Below are positions 8,583 to 16,858 of a stretch of 43,902 bases of DNA, one piece after another (positions within the stretch are counted from its first letter, which is position 1; every line of letters starts with the position of its first letter). The stretch is taken from assembly GCA_016785015.1 (NCBI GenBank), contig JADHTJ010000022.1, positions 1-43,902 of the forward strand, given 5' to 3'. This stretch comes from Anaerolineales bacterium (GTDB lineage Bacteria > Chloroflexota > Anaerolineae > Anaerolineales > UBA11858). A model generated the notes under the pieces. That model had not been told where the DNA came from and ran no database searches. It saw nothing but the letters and a program-made list of their open reading frames with translations. The position numbers were made by a program, and so were the translations under genes.

Positions 8583-8608
8583 ACGAGTTGGTCTTTTGGC
8601 CAGCTCGT
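8583..8608 (+). terminator. Hairpin after htpG, likely terminator
   Basis: ACGAGTTGG (8583-8591) pairs with CCAGCTCGT (8600-8608), one G-T pair, 8-nt loop. ACAAT (8572-8576) and ATTGT (8609-8613) extend it beyond a bulge. A short TTT follows; there is no long U-tract, so strength is uncertain. Confidence 0.5.
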
Positions 8609-8679
8609 ATTGTTTATGGTTAATAATTTCGAGTAAAGAAAAAATAAATGTTGAATCGCCCAAATAAATCACAATGTTG

Positions 8680-8688
8680 TGCTAAAAT
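8680..8688 (+). promoter_or_regulatory. Extended -10 (TGC-TAAAAT) for the HD-GYP gene
   Basis: TGC-TAAAAT lies 74 nt before the ATG at 8762. No good -35 is seen; TTGAAT at 8651 is too far away. The TGC extension is the same as at 521 and before nusA and lexA. Confidence 0.4.
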
Positions 8689-8761
8689 GAGAATTCCATA
8701 GCTTATCGTAATTTGACATCGCTAAATTTATTATGTCTTCCACGAAATATGCTGGGAAAAA

Positions 8762-11700
8762 ATGAGTAAGAGTGAAGACAAACATTCCAACTTAGGAACA
8801 ACCAATTCCCTTCTCGAAGCTTTGGGGCGTGTTTCTGCCCATTTGGCAGCCGAACCTGATCCAGATAAGCTGATGAAAACAATGGGGGAAGAGTTGATGC
8901 TGCTTGAGATTCAAAGTTTGGTTGCATTGCTCGATTCGGATCTCCAAAACTTATGTCTGCGGTTTATCGCTGTCAAACCAAATCTTCTTGAGAAAGCGGA
9001 AAAATTAGTGAATCGCTCAGCAATCGGGTTGGAGATCCCACGCAAAAATTGGGCCCAACCAGAAGTTTTCGACCAGGGCATATCAGGCTTCGATGAAAAT
9101 GCTGCAGAAACATTGGCTGGTGCTATCCCAGGTGTACCCAAATCTGCCTCGCGGCTCGCGATCCGCACATTGGGAATTAAGGTTGGAACATCTATGATGC
9201 ATTTGCCTTTGGTGGTTGGGGAGAAAACCATAGGCTTACTCAGTTTATGGGGGGAAAGTTTAGACCCCATTTTCATCAAGGCATATCAGATTTTTGCTGA
9301 CCAGGTTGCCGCCAGTTTGGCAACTGCCCAACTGCATGACCAATTGGCATCGCGTAGAGTAGACGAACAATCATCATTATTGAATCTCTCCAATGCTTTG
9401 CTCATGGAAAGCGACCCCACTAAAATCATGGAGATTGTCACGAATACAGTAGCTGAAGCACTCGATGTGCCATTTGTGGGCTTATTGACTCCCGAAGAAA
9501 TAGAGAACCCCCAATATCTAAAATTAAGGGCAGTCTTTGGTGGGCAGCTTGAACAAATTGGAATTTATAAGTTGCCAATTTCTCCAAAGTCTGGAGCTGG
9601 ATCTGCATTTGAACTCGGCGAGCCGATGGTTATTCATGCTCTCAATCCTGAAAGCCCATTTCAGAGGGTTATTGAAGCAAGACAGTTAGGTCTTCAGGCA
9701 GGTTTGGTCGCGCCAATGAAAGCGGGAGATAAGATAATCGGCACGCTGGGAGCTGCTGACCCCAAGAAACGAAATTTTGATGATGATGACGTACGAATGC
9801 TCTCCCTGATCGCCAATACTGCCGCCCAGGCTTTGGAGAATTCTCGACACTTTGTTGCAGAGCAAGCGGCTCGAAAACAAGCTGAAACCTTGAGAGAGAT
9901 CGCAGTAGCATTCAACACAACTCTAAATCTAGCTGAAATGTTAGATTTGATCTTGGAACAATTAGAAAGAGTTGTGTCTTTTGACAGCACATCCATAATG
10001 CTGTTTGATGAAAAAGGATTGGAGATCGTAGCGCAGAGGAATCTTAGATACACTTTCGAATCTATTGAAACGATCAATTTTGAAGAGTTTCCCAATATCA
10101 AGGAAGTTTTAAATTCACGTAAACCACTGATCGTTGATGATGTAAAGGTGGATTCAGCATGGGTACCTGTTTTAGGGAGTGAGTACATTCGCAATTGGAT
10201 GGGAGTTCCCCTAATTGTAAGGGAACGAATATTTGGATTACTTAATTTAGATAAGGAAGAGCCTGGATTCTACACATCTGACCATGCTCGACTTGCTGCT
10301 GCTTTTGCTGCACAGGCCGCGGTGTCAATTGAGCGATCCAAGAATTTGGCAAAGCGGAGGATAGCAACACAGGCTTTGATGGAAAGCAATCAAAAATATT
10401 CTGCCCTCTTCCATTTTGCGAATGATGCCATCTTTAGTATGACCCTTGATGGTTTTGTCCAGGATGCTAACCAGCAAGCAGCCGATATGTTAGGTTATCG
10501 TTTGGATGAGTTGATTGGAATGTCAGCCTATGAAATCATTGCTGATCAAGAAGAGTCTGACGCGAACGCAAAATTAGATGCCATTTTGTCTGGAGAGATT
10601 TTACCGATCTATGAACGCCAATTTCGAAAGAAAGATGGTTCCCAGATCCCTGTTGAAGTAAATTTGAGTTTGGTCAGAGATGATCAAGGGCAGCCTCGTT
10701 ATCTCCAAAGCATTGTTAGAGATATTAGTGCGCGTAAACAATTTGAAGCAGCCCGACAGCGATATGAGTTCATTGCAAACACTTCCAAAGATTTCTTGTG
10801 CTTGGTCAGTAAGGACTATCATTATGAAGCTGTTAATGATGCTTTCTGCATGGCATTTAATAAACCACGAGACGAAATTGTTGGTTCTTCTTTGGCCGAG
10901 ATTTGGGGAGTTAAGGAATTTGAAAATGAATTTAAATCGTATTTCGATCGCTGCTTTGATGGGGAGGAATTGAACTTACAATCAATTCAAGAATTTCCTG
11001 CCTTGGGTTGGCGAAATGTTGATACATCCTTTATTCCCTTTCAAAATGAAGATGGACAAACCAGTCACGCGGTTGTGGTTACTCGAGATATCACAGATCA
11101 AGAGCGCGCAAAATCAGAGATCAAGCTGCTGGCTAAATTCCCAGAAGAAAATCCTAATCCAGTGATACGCGTGGTTGCAGATGGCAGCATAATCTTCGCC
11201 AACCTGGCAGCTGATTCCATATTGAAATTATTCGGTCTCAATTTGGGCGACCAGCTACCTGAAGTGCTATTAAATCCTGCAGTCGAAATATACCAAAATG
11301 GTCTTGCCGATGAATTCGATATTGAAATTGGAGATCGAGTGTATTCCTTTGCATATGCCCCCGTAACAGATGCTGGGTATCTGAATATCTATGGGCGTGA
11401 TATCACTGCTCGAATATTGGTCGAGAATGATATCCAACATCGCACACAAGAATTAGAGCGCCTTTACCACGCATCTGGTGCCCTAATTTCAAGCGATACG
11501 ACGGACCTGGGCGGTTTGGCACAGGCCATTGTAGATGTTGTATTGCGAATTTTCGGAAAAGCGAATTGTAGTTTGTTGCTGGTTGATCCAGAATCGTCAA
11601 CATTGATTCGGGCCGCAGTTTCTGGCCCCTACGCCGATGAAGTCAGTTCTGGAAAATTATCTTTGGAAGGGCCAGGCTTGGTACCTAAAGCAATTAAACT

Positions 11701-13390
11701 GGGAGAGATTATCAACCTCTCTGATGTACGAGCAGACCCTAATTACATCCCCAATTGGGAAGCAGCAAATTCTGAAATGGCAGTCCCACTTAAATTGGGA
11801 GATCGTGTGATAGGCGTCATCGATATTCAAAGTGCGGACTCGGAAGCATTTGGCCCTGAAGATGAACGCCTTGTTGTTGCTTTTGCGGAACGGGCTGCAT
11901 TAGCTCTGGAGAGGCAACGGGGAACCGATGAACTCCGAAAATTCTCTCGGGCTGTAGAACAGACTGCCGAGGGTGTCATGATTTCTGATCCACAAGGAAT
12001 TATCGAATATGTAAACCCGGCCTTCGAGGCAGTTAGCGGATATTCAAAAGCTGATCTTGTTGGGACAAAAACATCTGTCTTGAATTCCGGTCAACATAAG
12101 CCCGAGGTGTACGAAAACCTTTGGGAGATCATATTGAATGGAGAGACTTATCAGGGTGTGTTGATCAATAAGAAAAAAGATGGCAGCCTGTATTATGAAG
12201 AGAAAACGATTACGCCATTGAAAGATACGCGGGGGAATATCACTCAATTTGTTTCTACTGGAAGGGATATTACCAAGCGGATCCAGTCTGATGAAGAGAT
12301 TCGTAGACGTGCGGCCTATCTGCAATCATTGCACGCCGTCGAAGTTGCAATAACGGGCAGCCTGGATTTGAATGTGACTCTTAATGTATTGGTCGATCAG
12401 GTAATCACTACATTGGGTGTTGATGCTGTTGGGATTTTATTACTGGATAATCAAACGCAGATGCTTGAGCATGCTGCACGCCAGGGATTTAGAACAAACG
12501 TCCTTAAATACACAACCCTTAGAATTGGAGAGGGATTTGCTGGCCAGGCGGCCTTAGAGCAGAAAGTTATTTTGTTGACAAATTTAGATGAATCAACTGA
12601 TCAATTTCCTGAGTCCACAATCAAAAATTTGATGAAAGAGGAATTTGTAGCATATATTGGCGTTCCCCTAATTGCCAAAGGGCGAGTTGCAGGTGTATTG
12701 GAGATTTTCAATCGCAGTCCATTAGAATCGGATCCACAGATACTAGAATTCTTGGAAACAATGGCCTCACAAGCCGCCATCGCCATAGATAATGCAGCGC
12801 TTTTCAACGATCTCCAGCGGTCTAATCTGGAATTGAAGCTCGCATACAACACCACATTGGAAGGTTGGACAAAAGCTCTTGAATTACGTGATCAAGAAAC
12901 CGAAGGGCATACTCGCAGAGTTGCAGAGATGACGGTTGGATTGGCTCATGAATTTGGAATATCGAACGAGGATATCGCACATATTTACCGGGGTGCTTTG
13001 CTACATGATATTGGCAAGATTGGTATCCCCGACAGCATCCTTCTTAAACCGGACAAACTTACGGATGAAGAATGGGAAATAATGCGCCAGCATCCGGTTC
13101 ACGCTTTCGATTTTATTTCGCAGATCGAGTACCTGCGCCCAGCTGTAGAAATCCCTTTTTGTCATCATGAGAGATGGGATGGGACAGGTTATCCTCGAGG
13201 TTTGCAGGATGTGAATATCCCCCTTTCTGCTCGAATTTTTGCCGTAATCGATGTTTGGGATGCGCTCATCTCAAATAGGCCTTATCGAAGAGCCTGGGAA
13301 AAGTCCAGGGCGAAAGAACATATCCTAAATGAGTCGGGATCGCACTTTGATCCATCTGTGGTAGAGAAATTTATGCAGATGATCGATTAA
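8762..13390 (+). CDS. Multi-GAF/PAS sensor protein with C-terminal HD-GYP phosphodiesterase
   Basis: A 1542-residue soluble protein with no signal peptide or membrane helix. Domains in order, with rough limits: GAF 15-195, GAF 200-360, GAF 374-527, PAS 543-660, PAS 668-785, PAS 790-885 (short), GAF 898-1050, PAS 1057-1180, GAF 1187-1345, HD-GYP 1355-1542. PAS ends carry the usual RDIS/RDIT signature (for example VRDISARKQ, GRDITKRIQ). The HD-GYP domain is intact: EGHTRRVAEM, His1415-Asp1416 in LLHDIGKIGIP, His1468-His1469, and the GYP signature in RWDGTGYPRG (1471-1480). By family knowledge it should hydrolyse cyclic di-GMP in response to ligands of the GAF/PAS array. It has no receiver, GGDEF or kinase domain. 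The Shine-Dalgarno is weak (GCTGGGAAAAA). It converges with the MFS gene, with 18 nt between stops. Confidence 0.93.
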   Translation: MSKSEDKHSNLGTTNSLLEALGRVSAHLAAEPDPDKLMKTMGEELMLLEIQSLVALLDSDLQNLCLRFIAVKPNLLEKAEKLVNRSAIGLEIPRKNWAQPEVFDQGISGFDENAAETLAGAIPGVPKSASRLAIRTLGIKVGTSMMHLPLVVGEKTIGLLSLWGESLDPIFIKAYQIFADQVAASLATAQLHDQLASRRVDEQSSLLNLSNALLMESDPTKIMEIVTNTVAEALDVPFVGLLTPEEIENPQYLKLRAVFGGQLEQIGIYKLPISPKSGAGSAFELGEPMVIHALNPESPFQRVIEARQLGLQAGLVAPMKAGDKIIGTLGAADPKKRNFDDDDVRMLSLIANTAAQALENSRHFVAEQAARKQAETLREIAVAFNTTLNLAEMLDLILEQLERVVSFDSTSIMLFDEKGLEIVAQRNLRYTFESIETINFEEFPNIKEVLNSRKPLIVDDVKVDSAWVPVLGSEYIRNWMGVPLIVRERIFGLLNLDKEEPGFYTSDHARLAAAFAAQAAVSIERSKNLAKRRIATQALMESNQKYSALFHFANDAIFSMTLDGFVQDANQQAADMLGYRLDELIGMSAYEIIADQEESDANAKLDAILSGEILPIYERQFRKKDGSQIPVEVNLSLVRDDQGQPRYLQSIVRDISARKQFEAARQRYEFIANTSKDFLCLVSKDYHYEAVNDAFCMAFNKPRDEIVGSSLAEIWGVKEFENEFKSYFDRCFDGEELNLQSIQEFPALGWRNVDTSFIPFQNEDGQTSHAVVVTRDITDQERAKSEIKLLAKFPEENPNPVIRVVADGSIIFANLAADSILKLFGLNLGDQLPEVLLNPAVEIYQNGLADEFDIEIGDRVYSFAYAPVTDAGYLNIYGRDITARILVENDIQHRTQELERLYHASGALISSDTTDLGGLAQAIVDVVLRIFGKANCSLLLVDPESSTLIRAAVSGPYADEVSSGKLSLEGPGLVPKAIKLGEIINLSDVRADPNYIPNWEAANSEMAVPLKLGDRVIGVIDIQSADSEAFGPEDERLVVAFAERAALALERQRGTDELRKFSRAVEQTAEGVMISDPQGIIEYVNPAFEAVSGYSKADLVGTKTSVLNSGQHKPEVYENLWEIILNGETYQGVLINKKKDGSLYYEEKTITPLKDTRGNITQFVSTGRDITKRIQSDEEIRRRAAYLQSLHAVEVAITGSLDLNVTLNVLVDQVITTLGVDAVGILLLDNQTQMLEHAARQGFRTNVLKYTTLRIGEGFAGQAALEQKVILLTNLDESTDQFPESTIKNLMKEEFVAYIGVPLIAKGRVAGVLEIFNRSPLESDPQILEFLETMASQAAIAIDNAALFNDLQRSNLELKLAYNTTLEGWTKALELRDQETEGHTRRVAEMTVGLAHEFGISNEDIAHIYRGALLHDIGKIGIPDSILLKPDKLTDEEWEIMRQHPVHAFDFISQIEYLRPAVEIPFCHHERWDGTGYPRGLQDVNIPLSARIFAVIDVWDALISNRPYRRAWEKSRAKEHILNESGSHFDPSVVEKFMQMID

Positions 13391-13408
13391 TGTATAAAAG
13401 AAATAGTG

Positions 13409-14653
13409 TTACCTTGTGGGGGGTTGAGCAGCACGAACGGGGATGGTATTTGCTCTCAAAGCTTGATTCACAAACCATAAAGAGCCCAATATTCCAATGA
13501 TGCCTGCGCCATACCAAATTGCCTGGGGGCTGATTTGATCATTGAGAAAGCCTCCCACCAACGGGCCAATTCCAGTCGCCAAGCCCCAGGTTAACGCGAA
13601 AACACTCATATATCGCCCCCGCATATCCGCAGGTGCTAGATTCGCAACATAGGTTGTCGCCATAGGAACCAGGATCATCTCTCCTATTGTCAGCACAACG
13701 ATGCTGACCCAGAAATCCCAAAAGCTATTTCCAAAGGCAATGCTGCCCACACCAATCGCGTATATGATCGCTCCAATAGATTGCATCCATAGAGATGGTT
13801 TTTTCTTCGTGGCATTTGTGATGTAAATTTGTAGAGCTACCACCATTAAAGCATTGGTCATAGGGATGAAGCCATATTGGCTCTCAAGGATGTTGAAATT
13901 TTCTTTGCCGTAAACTGCCAGCAAAACCCACATGATGGCCCCACAAATTTGGGTGAGAGTAAATGCGCCAATGAATACCAAAAACGCTCTATCTTTGAGG
14001 ATGGTGCGAAAACCAGCTCTCTGAGATGATCTGGCAATTTCCTCTGGGATGACATTTTTGTCCAGGGTTTCATTGAGAAAAAAAGCGGTGATCAACCCAA
14101 ATGCAACCAGGCCAATCGTGGCAACAATGAAAGTAATATTATACGAACTAGAAGCTACAAATCCCCCAACCGCAGGTCCAATGGCAATGCCGATATTCTT
14201 GCTCAGTCTGGAAAGCGCATACGCATCAGCGCGTTTTCCTTCAGGAATTATATCTGCGATCATGGCATCGGCTCCCACTCGGTAGAGGGGATTCGCCAAA
14301 CCGCGAACGAGCATCAGAATGACAAATTCGATCATTGAGTCAGCAAAGATCATGGCCAAATATGAAACCCCAGTGACCATCAGGCCGACAATCATAATCC
14401 CCTTGCGCCCAGTGCGGTCGGTAATTGGACCGGCGATGAAAGTTGCCAACAAGCCCGCTGTAGCATTGACGGTCATTAAGCTGGCGGTGGCAGTCATGGG
14501 AAGTTCCAGGCGTGCACTGACATAGATCATCAGATACGGCCAGATCATGCTTACACCGGCAAAGCTGATCAGCATGCCCCAGAAGAGCAGCCAGAATTGC
14601 CGAGGGTATTCGGAGAAGTTTACACGGAAAAGTTTCTGCATAATTACCAACAT
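13409..14653 (-). CDS. MFS transporter (multidrug-resistance type)
   Basis: About 410 residues with 12 predicted membrane helices, the normal size for a drug:H+ antiporter-like major facilitator. The loop 2-3 signature is GPITDRTGRKGIMIVG, and the mirrored half has an equivalent region after LVPMATTYVANLAPADMRGRY. The motif LSRLSKNIGIAIGPAVGGFV in helix 4-5 resembles motif C of antiporters. Two ATGs are possible, at 14653 and 14641; neither has a clear Shine-Dalgarno, and MQKLFRVNF at 14641 is a reasonable alternative. Substrate cannot be predicted. A perfect 14-bp hairpin sits immediately upstream, in the 5' leader. Confidence 0.88.
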   Translation of the reverse strand: MLVIMQKLFRVNFSEYPRQFWLLFWGMLISFAGVSMIWPYLMIYVSARLELPMTATASLMTVNATAGLLATFIAGPITDRTGRKGIMIVGLMVTGVSYLAMIFADSMIEFVILMLVRGLANPLYRVGADAMIADIIPEGKRADAYALSRLSKNIGIAIGPAVGGFVASSSYNITFIVATIGLVAFGLITAFFLNETLDKNVIPEEIARSSQRAGFRTILKDRAFLVFIGAFTLTQICGAIMWVLLAVYGKENFNILESQYGFIPMTNALMVVALQIYITNATKKKPSLWMQSIGAIIYAIGVGSIAFGNSFWDFWVSIVVLTIGEMILVPMATTYVANLAPADMRGRYMSVFALTWGLATGIGPLVGGFLNDQISPQAIWYGAGIIGILGSLWFVNQALRANTIPVRAAQPPTR

Positions 14654-14656
14654 AGT

Positions 14657-14689
14657 AGGTGACAGTCACTTCGCGAGTGACTGTCACCT
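14657..14689. repeat. Perfect 14-bp palindrome (AGGTGACAGTCACT type)
   Basis: AGGTGACAGTCACT (14657-14670), a TCGCG loop, and AGTGACTGTCACCT (14676-14689) form a flawless hairpin 3 bases upstream of the longest MFS reading frame. It occurs once in this window. It could be an operator, an attenuator or a dispersed palindromic repeat; nothing here decides. Confidence 0.7.
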
Positions 14690-14729
14690 GCAAATCATTT
14701 TACCATCCTATTGCCTTCCTCAGTTATAA

Positions 14730-14878
14730 GGGTCTCTAGGATTCGCCGTGGTAAGGGCCCTTGGTAAGTGCCCTTGGTAAGGGGCCTTGGTAAGGGGCCA
14801 CATTTTGGGGTAGGGGGCGTGCGGCGCACACCCCCTACCCCAAAATGTGAGGTCTCTCACGGCAATTCCCATAGAACC
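14730..14878 (+). repeat. Dispersed ~110-bp palindromic repeat, copy 1 (expanded)
   Basis: Begins GGGTCTCTAGGATTCGCCGT and ends ACGGCAATTCCCATAGAACC. The centre is a 24-bp stem, CACATTTTGGGGTAGGGG.. against its complement, with a GGC loop. In this copy the left arm contains four tandem versions of a 13-bp unit (GGTAAGGGCCCTT, GGTAAGTGCCCTT, GGTAAGGGGCCTT, then GGTAAGGGGCC), where the other copies have one. It ends 3 nt before the TATAAT (14882-14887) upstream of surE. Same orientation as the copy at 41847. Confidence 0.85.
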
Positions 14879-14921
14879 AGTTATAATACTCGCTCATATT
14901 TTTGAATACTCATAAGGAAAA

Positions 14922-15710
14922 ATGATGATGCATATCTTAGTTACTAACGATGATGGTGTTGCGGCTCCCGGCCTGTTAGCTTTGGCAAAAGAAATGAGAA
15001 ATCTTGGTGAAGTGACCATCTTGGCTCCAGACAAAAACTGGTCAGCCTCGGGGCATGTCAAAACCATGCACCGCCCATTGCGAGTGAAAAAAGTTCAGTT
15101 AGAAGATGGAGTTTCGGCCCTAGCCAGCGATGGCGCACCCTCTGATTGTGTGGCACTAGCGCAATTGGGGTTAGTAGAGAAAAAGATCGATGTAGTTGTC
15201 TCTGGAATTAACCCTCACGCCAACATCGGCCATGATGTGACATACTCGGGCACTGTCACGGCAGCGATGGAGGCTGTTATCGGAGGAATTCCTGGCGTAG
15301 CAGTTTCATTGGATTCGCCCGATAATCATTTAGGGGTATTGGATTACGGCCCATCAGCTCGATTTGCACGAAAAATTGTCGGGAATTTGCTTAACCAGGG
15401 TTTTCCCGAAAAAACAGTAATTAATGTGAATGTGCCCTATTTGCCCGATGATGAAATCAAAGGTTTACAAATCACTCGTCAAGGTTTGCGCGTGTATCGC
15501 GATCAACTCGATCGACGCGAAGACCCGCGCGGTCGCGCCTATTACTGGATCGGTGGTGATGCGCCTACTGGCGTTCGTGAGGATGGGACTGATTATGGGG
15601 CATTGAAAGCTGGCTATGTTTCGATAACCCCAATCCAGCTAGATTTGACAGCGTATGAGGTAATGGAGAGATTAGCGGAGATTGACTGGGGGTTTAACTC
15701 CGAAATATAG
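14922..15710 (+). CDS. surE: 5'/3'-nucleotidase SurE
   Basis: Metal-dependent survival protein SurE, which dephosphorylates nucleoside monophosphates and short polyphosphates in the cytoplasm. Length (260-262 aa) is normal. Motifs: the metal-binding NDDG at the N-terminus, the Ser in DKNWSASGHV, the Asn in SGINPHANIGHDV with YSGTVTAAMEA, and INVNVP. Three ATGs follow each other (14922, 14925, 14928). The AAGGA Shine-Dalgarno at 14914-14918 is best spaced for the second or third, so the true N-terminus may be MHILVTNDDG. A TATAAT at 14882-14887 lies just after repeat copy 1. Two small hairpins follow the stop, before the convergent permease genes. Confidence 0.96.
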   Translation: MMMHILVTNDDGVAAPGLLALAKEMRNLGEVTILAPDKNWSASGHVKTMHRPLRVKKVQLEDGVSALASDGAPSDCVALAQLGLVEKKIDVVVSGINPHANIGHDVTYSGTVTAAMEAVIGGIPGVAVSLDSPDNHLGVLDYGPSARFARKIVGNLLNQGFPEKTVINVNVPYLPDDEIKGLQITRQGLRVYRDQLDRREDPRGRAYYWIGGDAPTGVREDGTDYGALKAGYVSITPIQLDLTAYEVMERLAEIDWGFNSEI

Positions 15711-15723
15711 AGAGGGTAGAAGC

Positions 15724-15767
15724 CCCATCTACGATGGGCGGTTGTTAATCGGCTAACACGGTTAGCC
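15724..15767. terminator. Two tandem hairpins between convergent genes
   Basis: CCCATC-TAC-GATGGG (15724-15738) and GGCTAAC-ACG-GTTAGCC (15751-15767) are both perfect stems with triloops, in the 76-nt gap between surE and the permease gene. There is no U-tract, so termination is inferred from position. Confidence 0.5.
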
Positions 15768-15786
15768 TGACTTCCCTATTATTAAG

Positions 15787-16272
15787 TTAGCTAAACAACA
15801 ACTGGGCAACGGCCCCTGCAAGCACTGGAACGATCAATCCCAATCCCCAACGGATGGCTGTGAAACGCCAGCCCATGAAGGGCAATTCGAATGTTATGGT
15901 CAACAGGGCCTGTGTGGCCCAACTGGTGACCAGTGTCACTGCTGGACCTAAACCCGCGCCAGCACCATACAACACGGCGATCAGGGGGAAAACCACATAA
16001 GGGCCACCAGGAAGTAACATGCCGATAATTTCAGCCAGGAATAAGCCCTGCCAGCCCGAGTCAGGTCCAATCCACTCCTGAACAAGCTGTGTAGGGGAGA
16101 GCACATTGACGTAGCCGACGATGATGAAGGCAAACGCCAAAAGAGCGACATTGCGCTTGGCCGTATTCCAGCCCAGAACGGTGCCTTTGTGCAGACTTCC
16201 ATCTCTTCGTGACCAGGCGTAAATGATGAGACCCCCGGCGATAATCCAAAGTGTGGTGATGGCGGTGTTCAA
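15787..16272 (-). CDS. Permease half-protein B (YraQ/ArsP_1-like), 161 aa
   Basis: An integral membrane protein of about five helices. It carries MLLPGGPYVVFPLIAVLYGA followed by GAGLGP, matching the PGGPYVxxP-A-GAGLG motif of its upstream neighbour. This motif arrangement resembles one half of permeases in the DUF318/YraQ (ArsP_1) group. The start is TTG at 16272 overlapping the upstream TGA as TTGA, with GGAG 8 nt ahead, so it should be translationally coupled. Family members are usually ~300-350 residues with two such halves in one chain; here they are two genes. Substrate is unknown (organoarsenical efflux is known for ArsP proper, which cannot be claimed here). Confidence 0.6.
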   Translation of the reverse strand: MNTAITTLWIIAGGLIIYAWSRRDGSLHKGTVLGWNTAKRNVALLAFAFIIVGYVNVLSPTQLVQEWIGPDSGWQGLFLAEIIGMLLPGGPYVVFPLIAVLYGAGAGLGPAVTLVTSWATQALLTITFELPFMGWRFTAIRWGLGLIVPVLAGAVAQLLFS

Positions 16273-16856
16273 GATTCATCTCCAGAAACTTCGGAAGTCT
16301 CCAAGAGTTCCGAAGTTTTGTTTATGGCACTTCGAATTACCCCAATCCTTTGACCAAACAACGCCTCCGCAGCAAAACCTAATAAGGGTGGAATCGCAAA
16401 AGTTACCACATATCGAATAATCGTAATTCGCGGACCAAGTAATGCTACCTCAACGGGTATGCGCGATATCGACCACAGATTTTTGGCAGAAATGAACGCA
16501 ACCAAAACCCCTAAGCCGGCACCGGTATTTAATAAGGCCGCGGCGATGGGATAGTAAACATATGGCCCCCCAGGGATCAGCGCGCCGCCCAAGCATGCCA
16601 AAGCGATCCCCCGCCAACCTGACTCCGAACCCAACCAGCGGGTTACGGTTTCTTCGGTCACCAATGCCTGGATCAGACCAGCGGTCAGGAAAGCTGCTAT
16701 CAGCAGAGGAAATACTTGGAGTAGAATCTTTCCCCCGCTGCGGATACCATCTAAAGCTAACCCTGTACCTCCCTGGCGCCAAGCCAGGAAAGCCAATGCG
16801 ATCGCTACAAGTGCCAGGACGATAGGGGTAAAATCCCGTTTTTGGGTTTTCATCAT
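16269..16856 (-). CDS. Permease half-protein A (YraQ/ArsP_1-like), 195 aa
   Basis: A membrane protein with about five helices, the motif ALIPGGPYVYYPIAAALLNT plus GAGLGVLVAFISAK, and a charged C-terminal tail (TSELLETSEVSGDES). The paired motif with the next gene suggests two homologous halves of one permease. The ATG at 16856 is chosen; a TTG at 16862 overlaps the stop of the DUF3048 gene, and a second ATG follows at 16853. It ends by overlapping the next gene by 4 nt. Probably co-transcribed with the DUF3048 pair upstream, although a functional link is not evident. Confidence 0.6.
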   Translation of the reverse strand: MMKTQKRDFTPIVLALVAIALAFLAWRQGGTGLALDGIRSGGKILLQVFPLLIAAFLTAGLIQALVTEETVTRWLGSESGWRGIALACLGGALIPGGPYVYYPIAAALLNTGAGLGVLVAFISAKNLWSISRIPVEVALLGPRITIIRYVVTFAIPPLLGFAAEALFGQRIGVIRSAINKTSELLETSEVSGDES

Positions 16857-16858
16857 GT

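Noticed and set aside
14760-14810. Short CRISPR-like array from the 13-bp GGTAAGGGGCC units
   Set aside because: Units are directly adjacent without spacers and lie inside a palindromic repeat copy; no cas gene is present.
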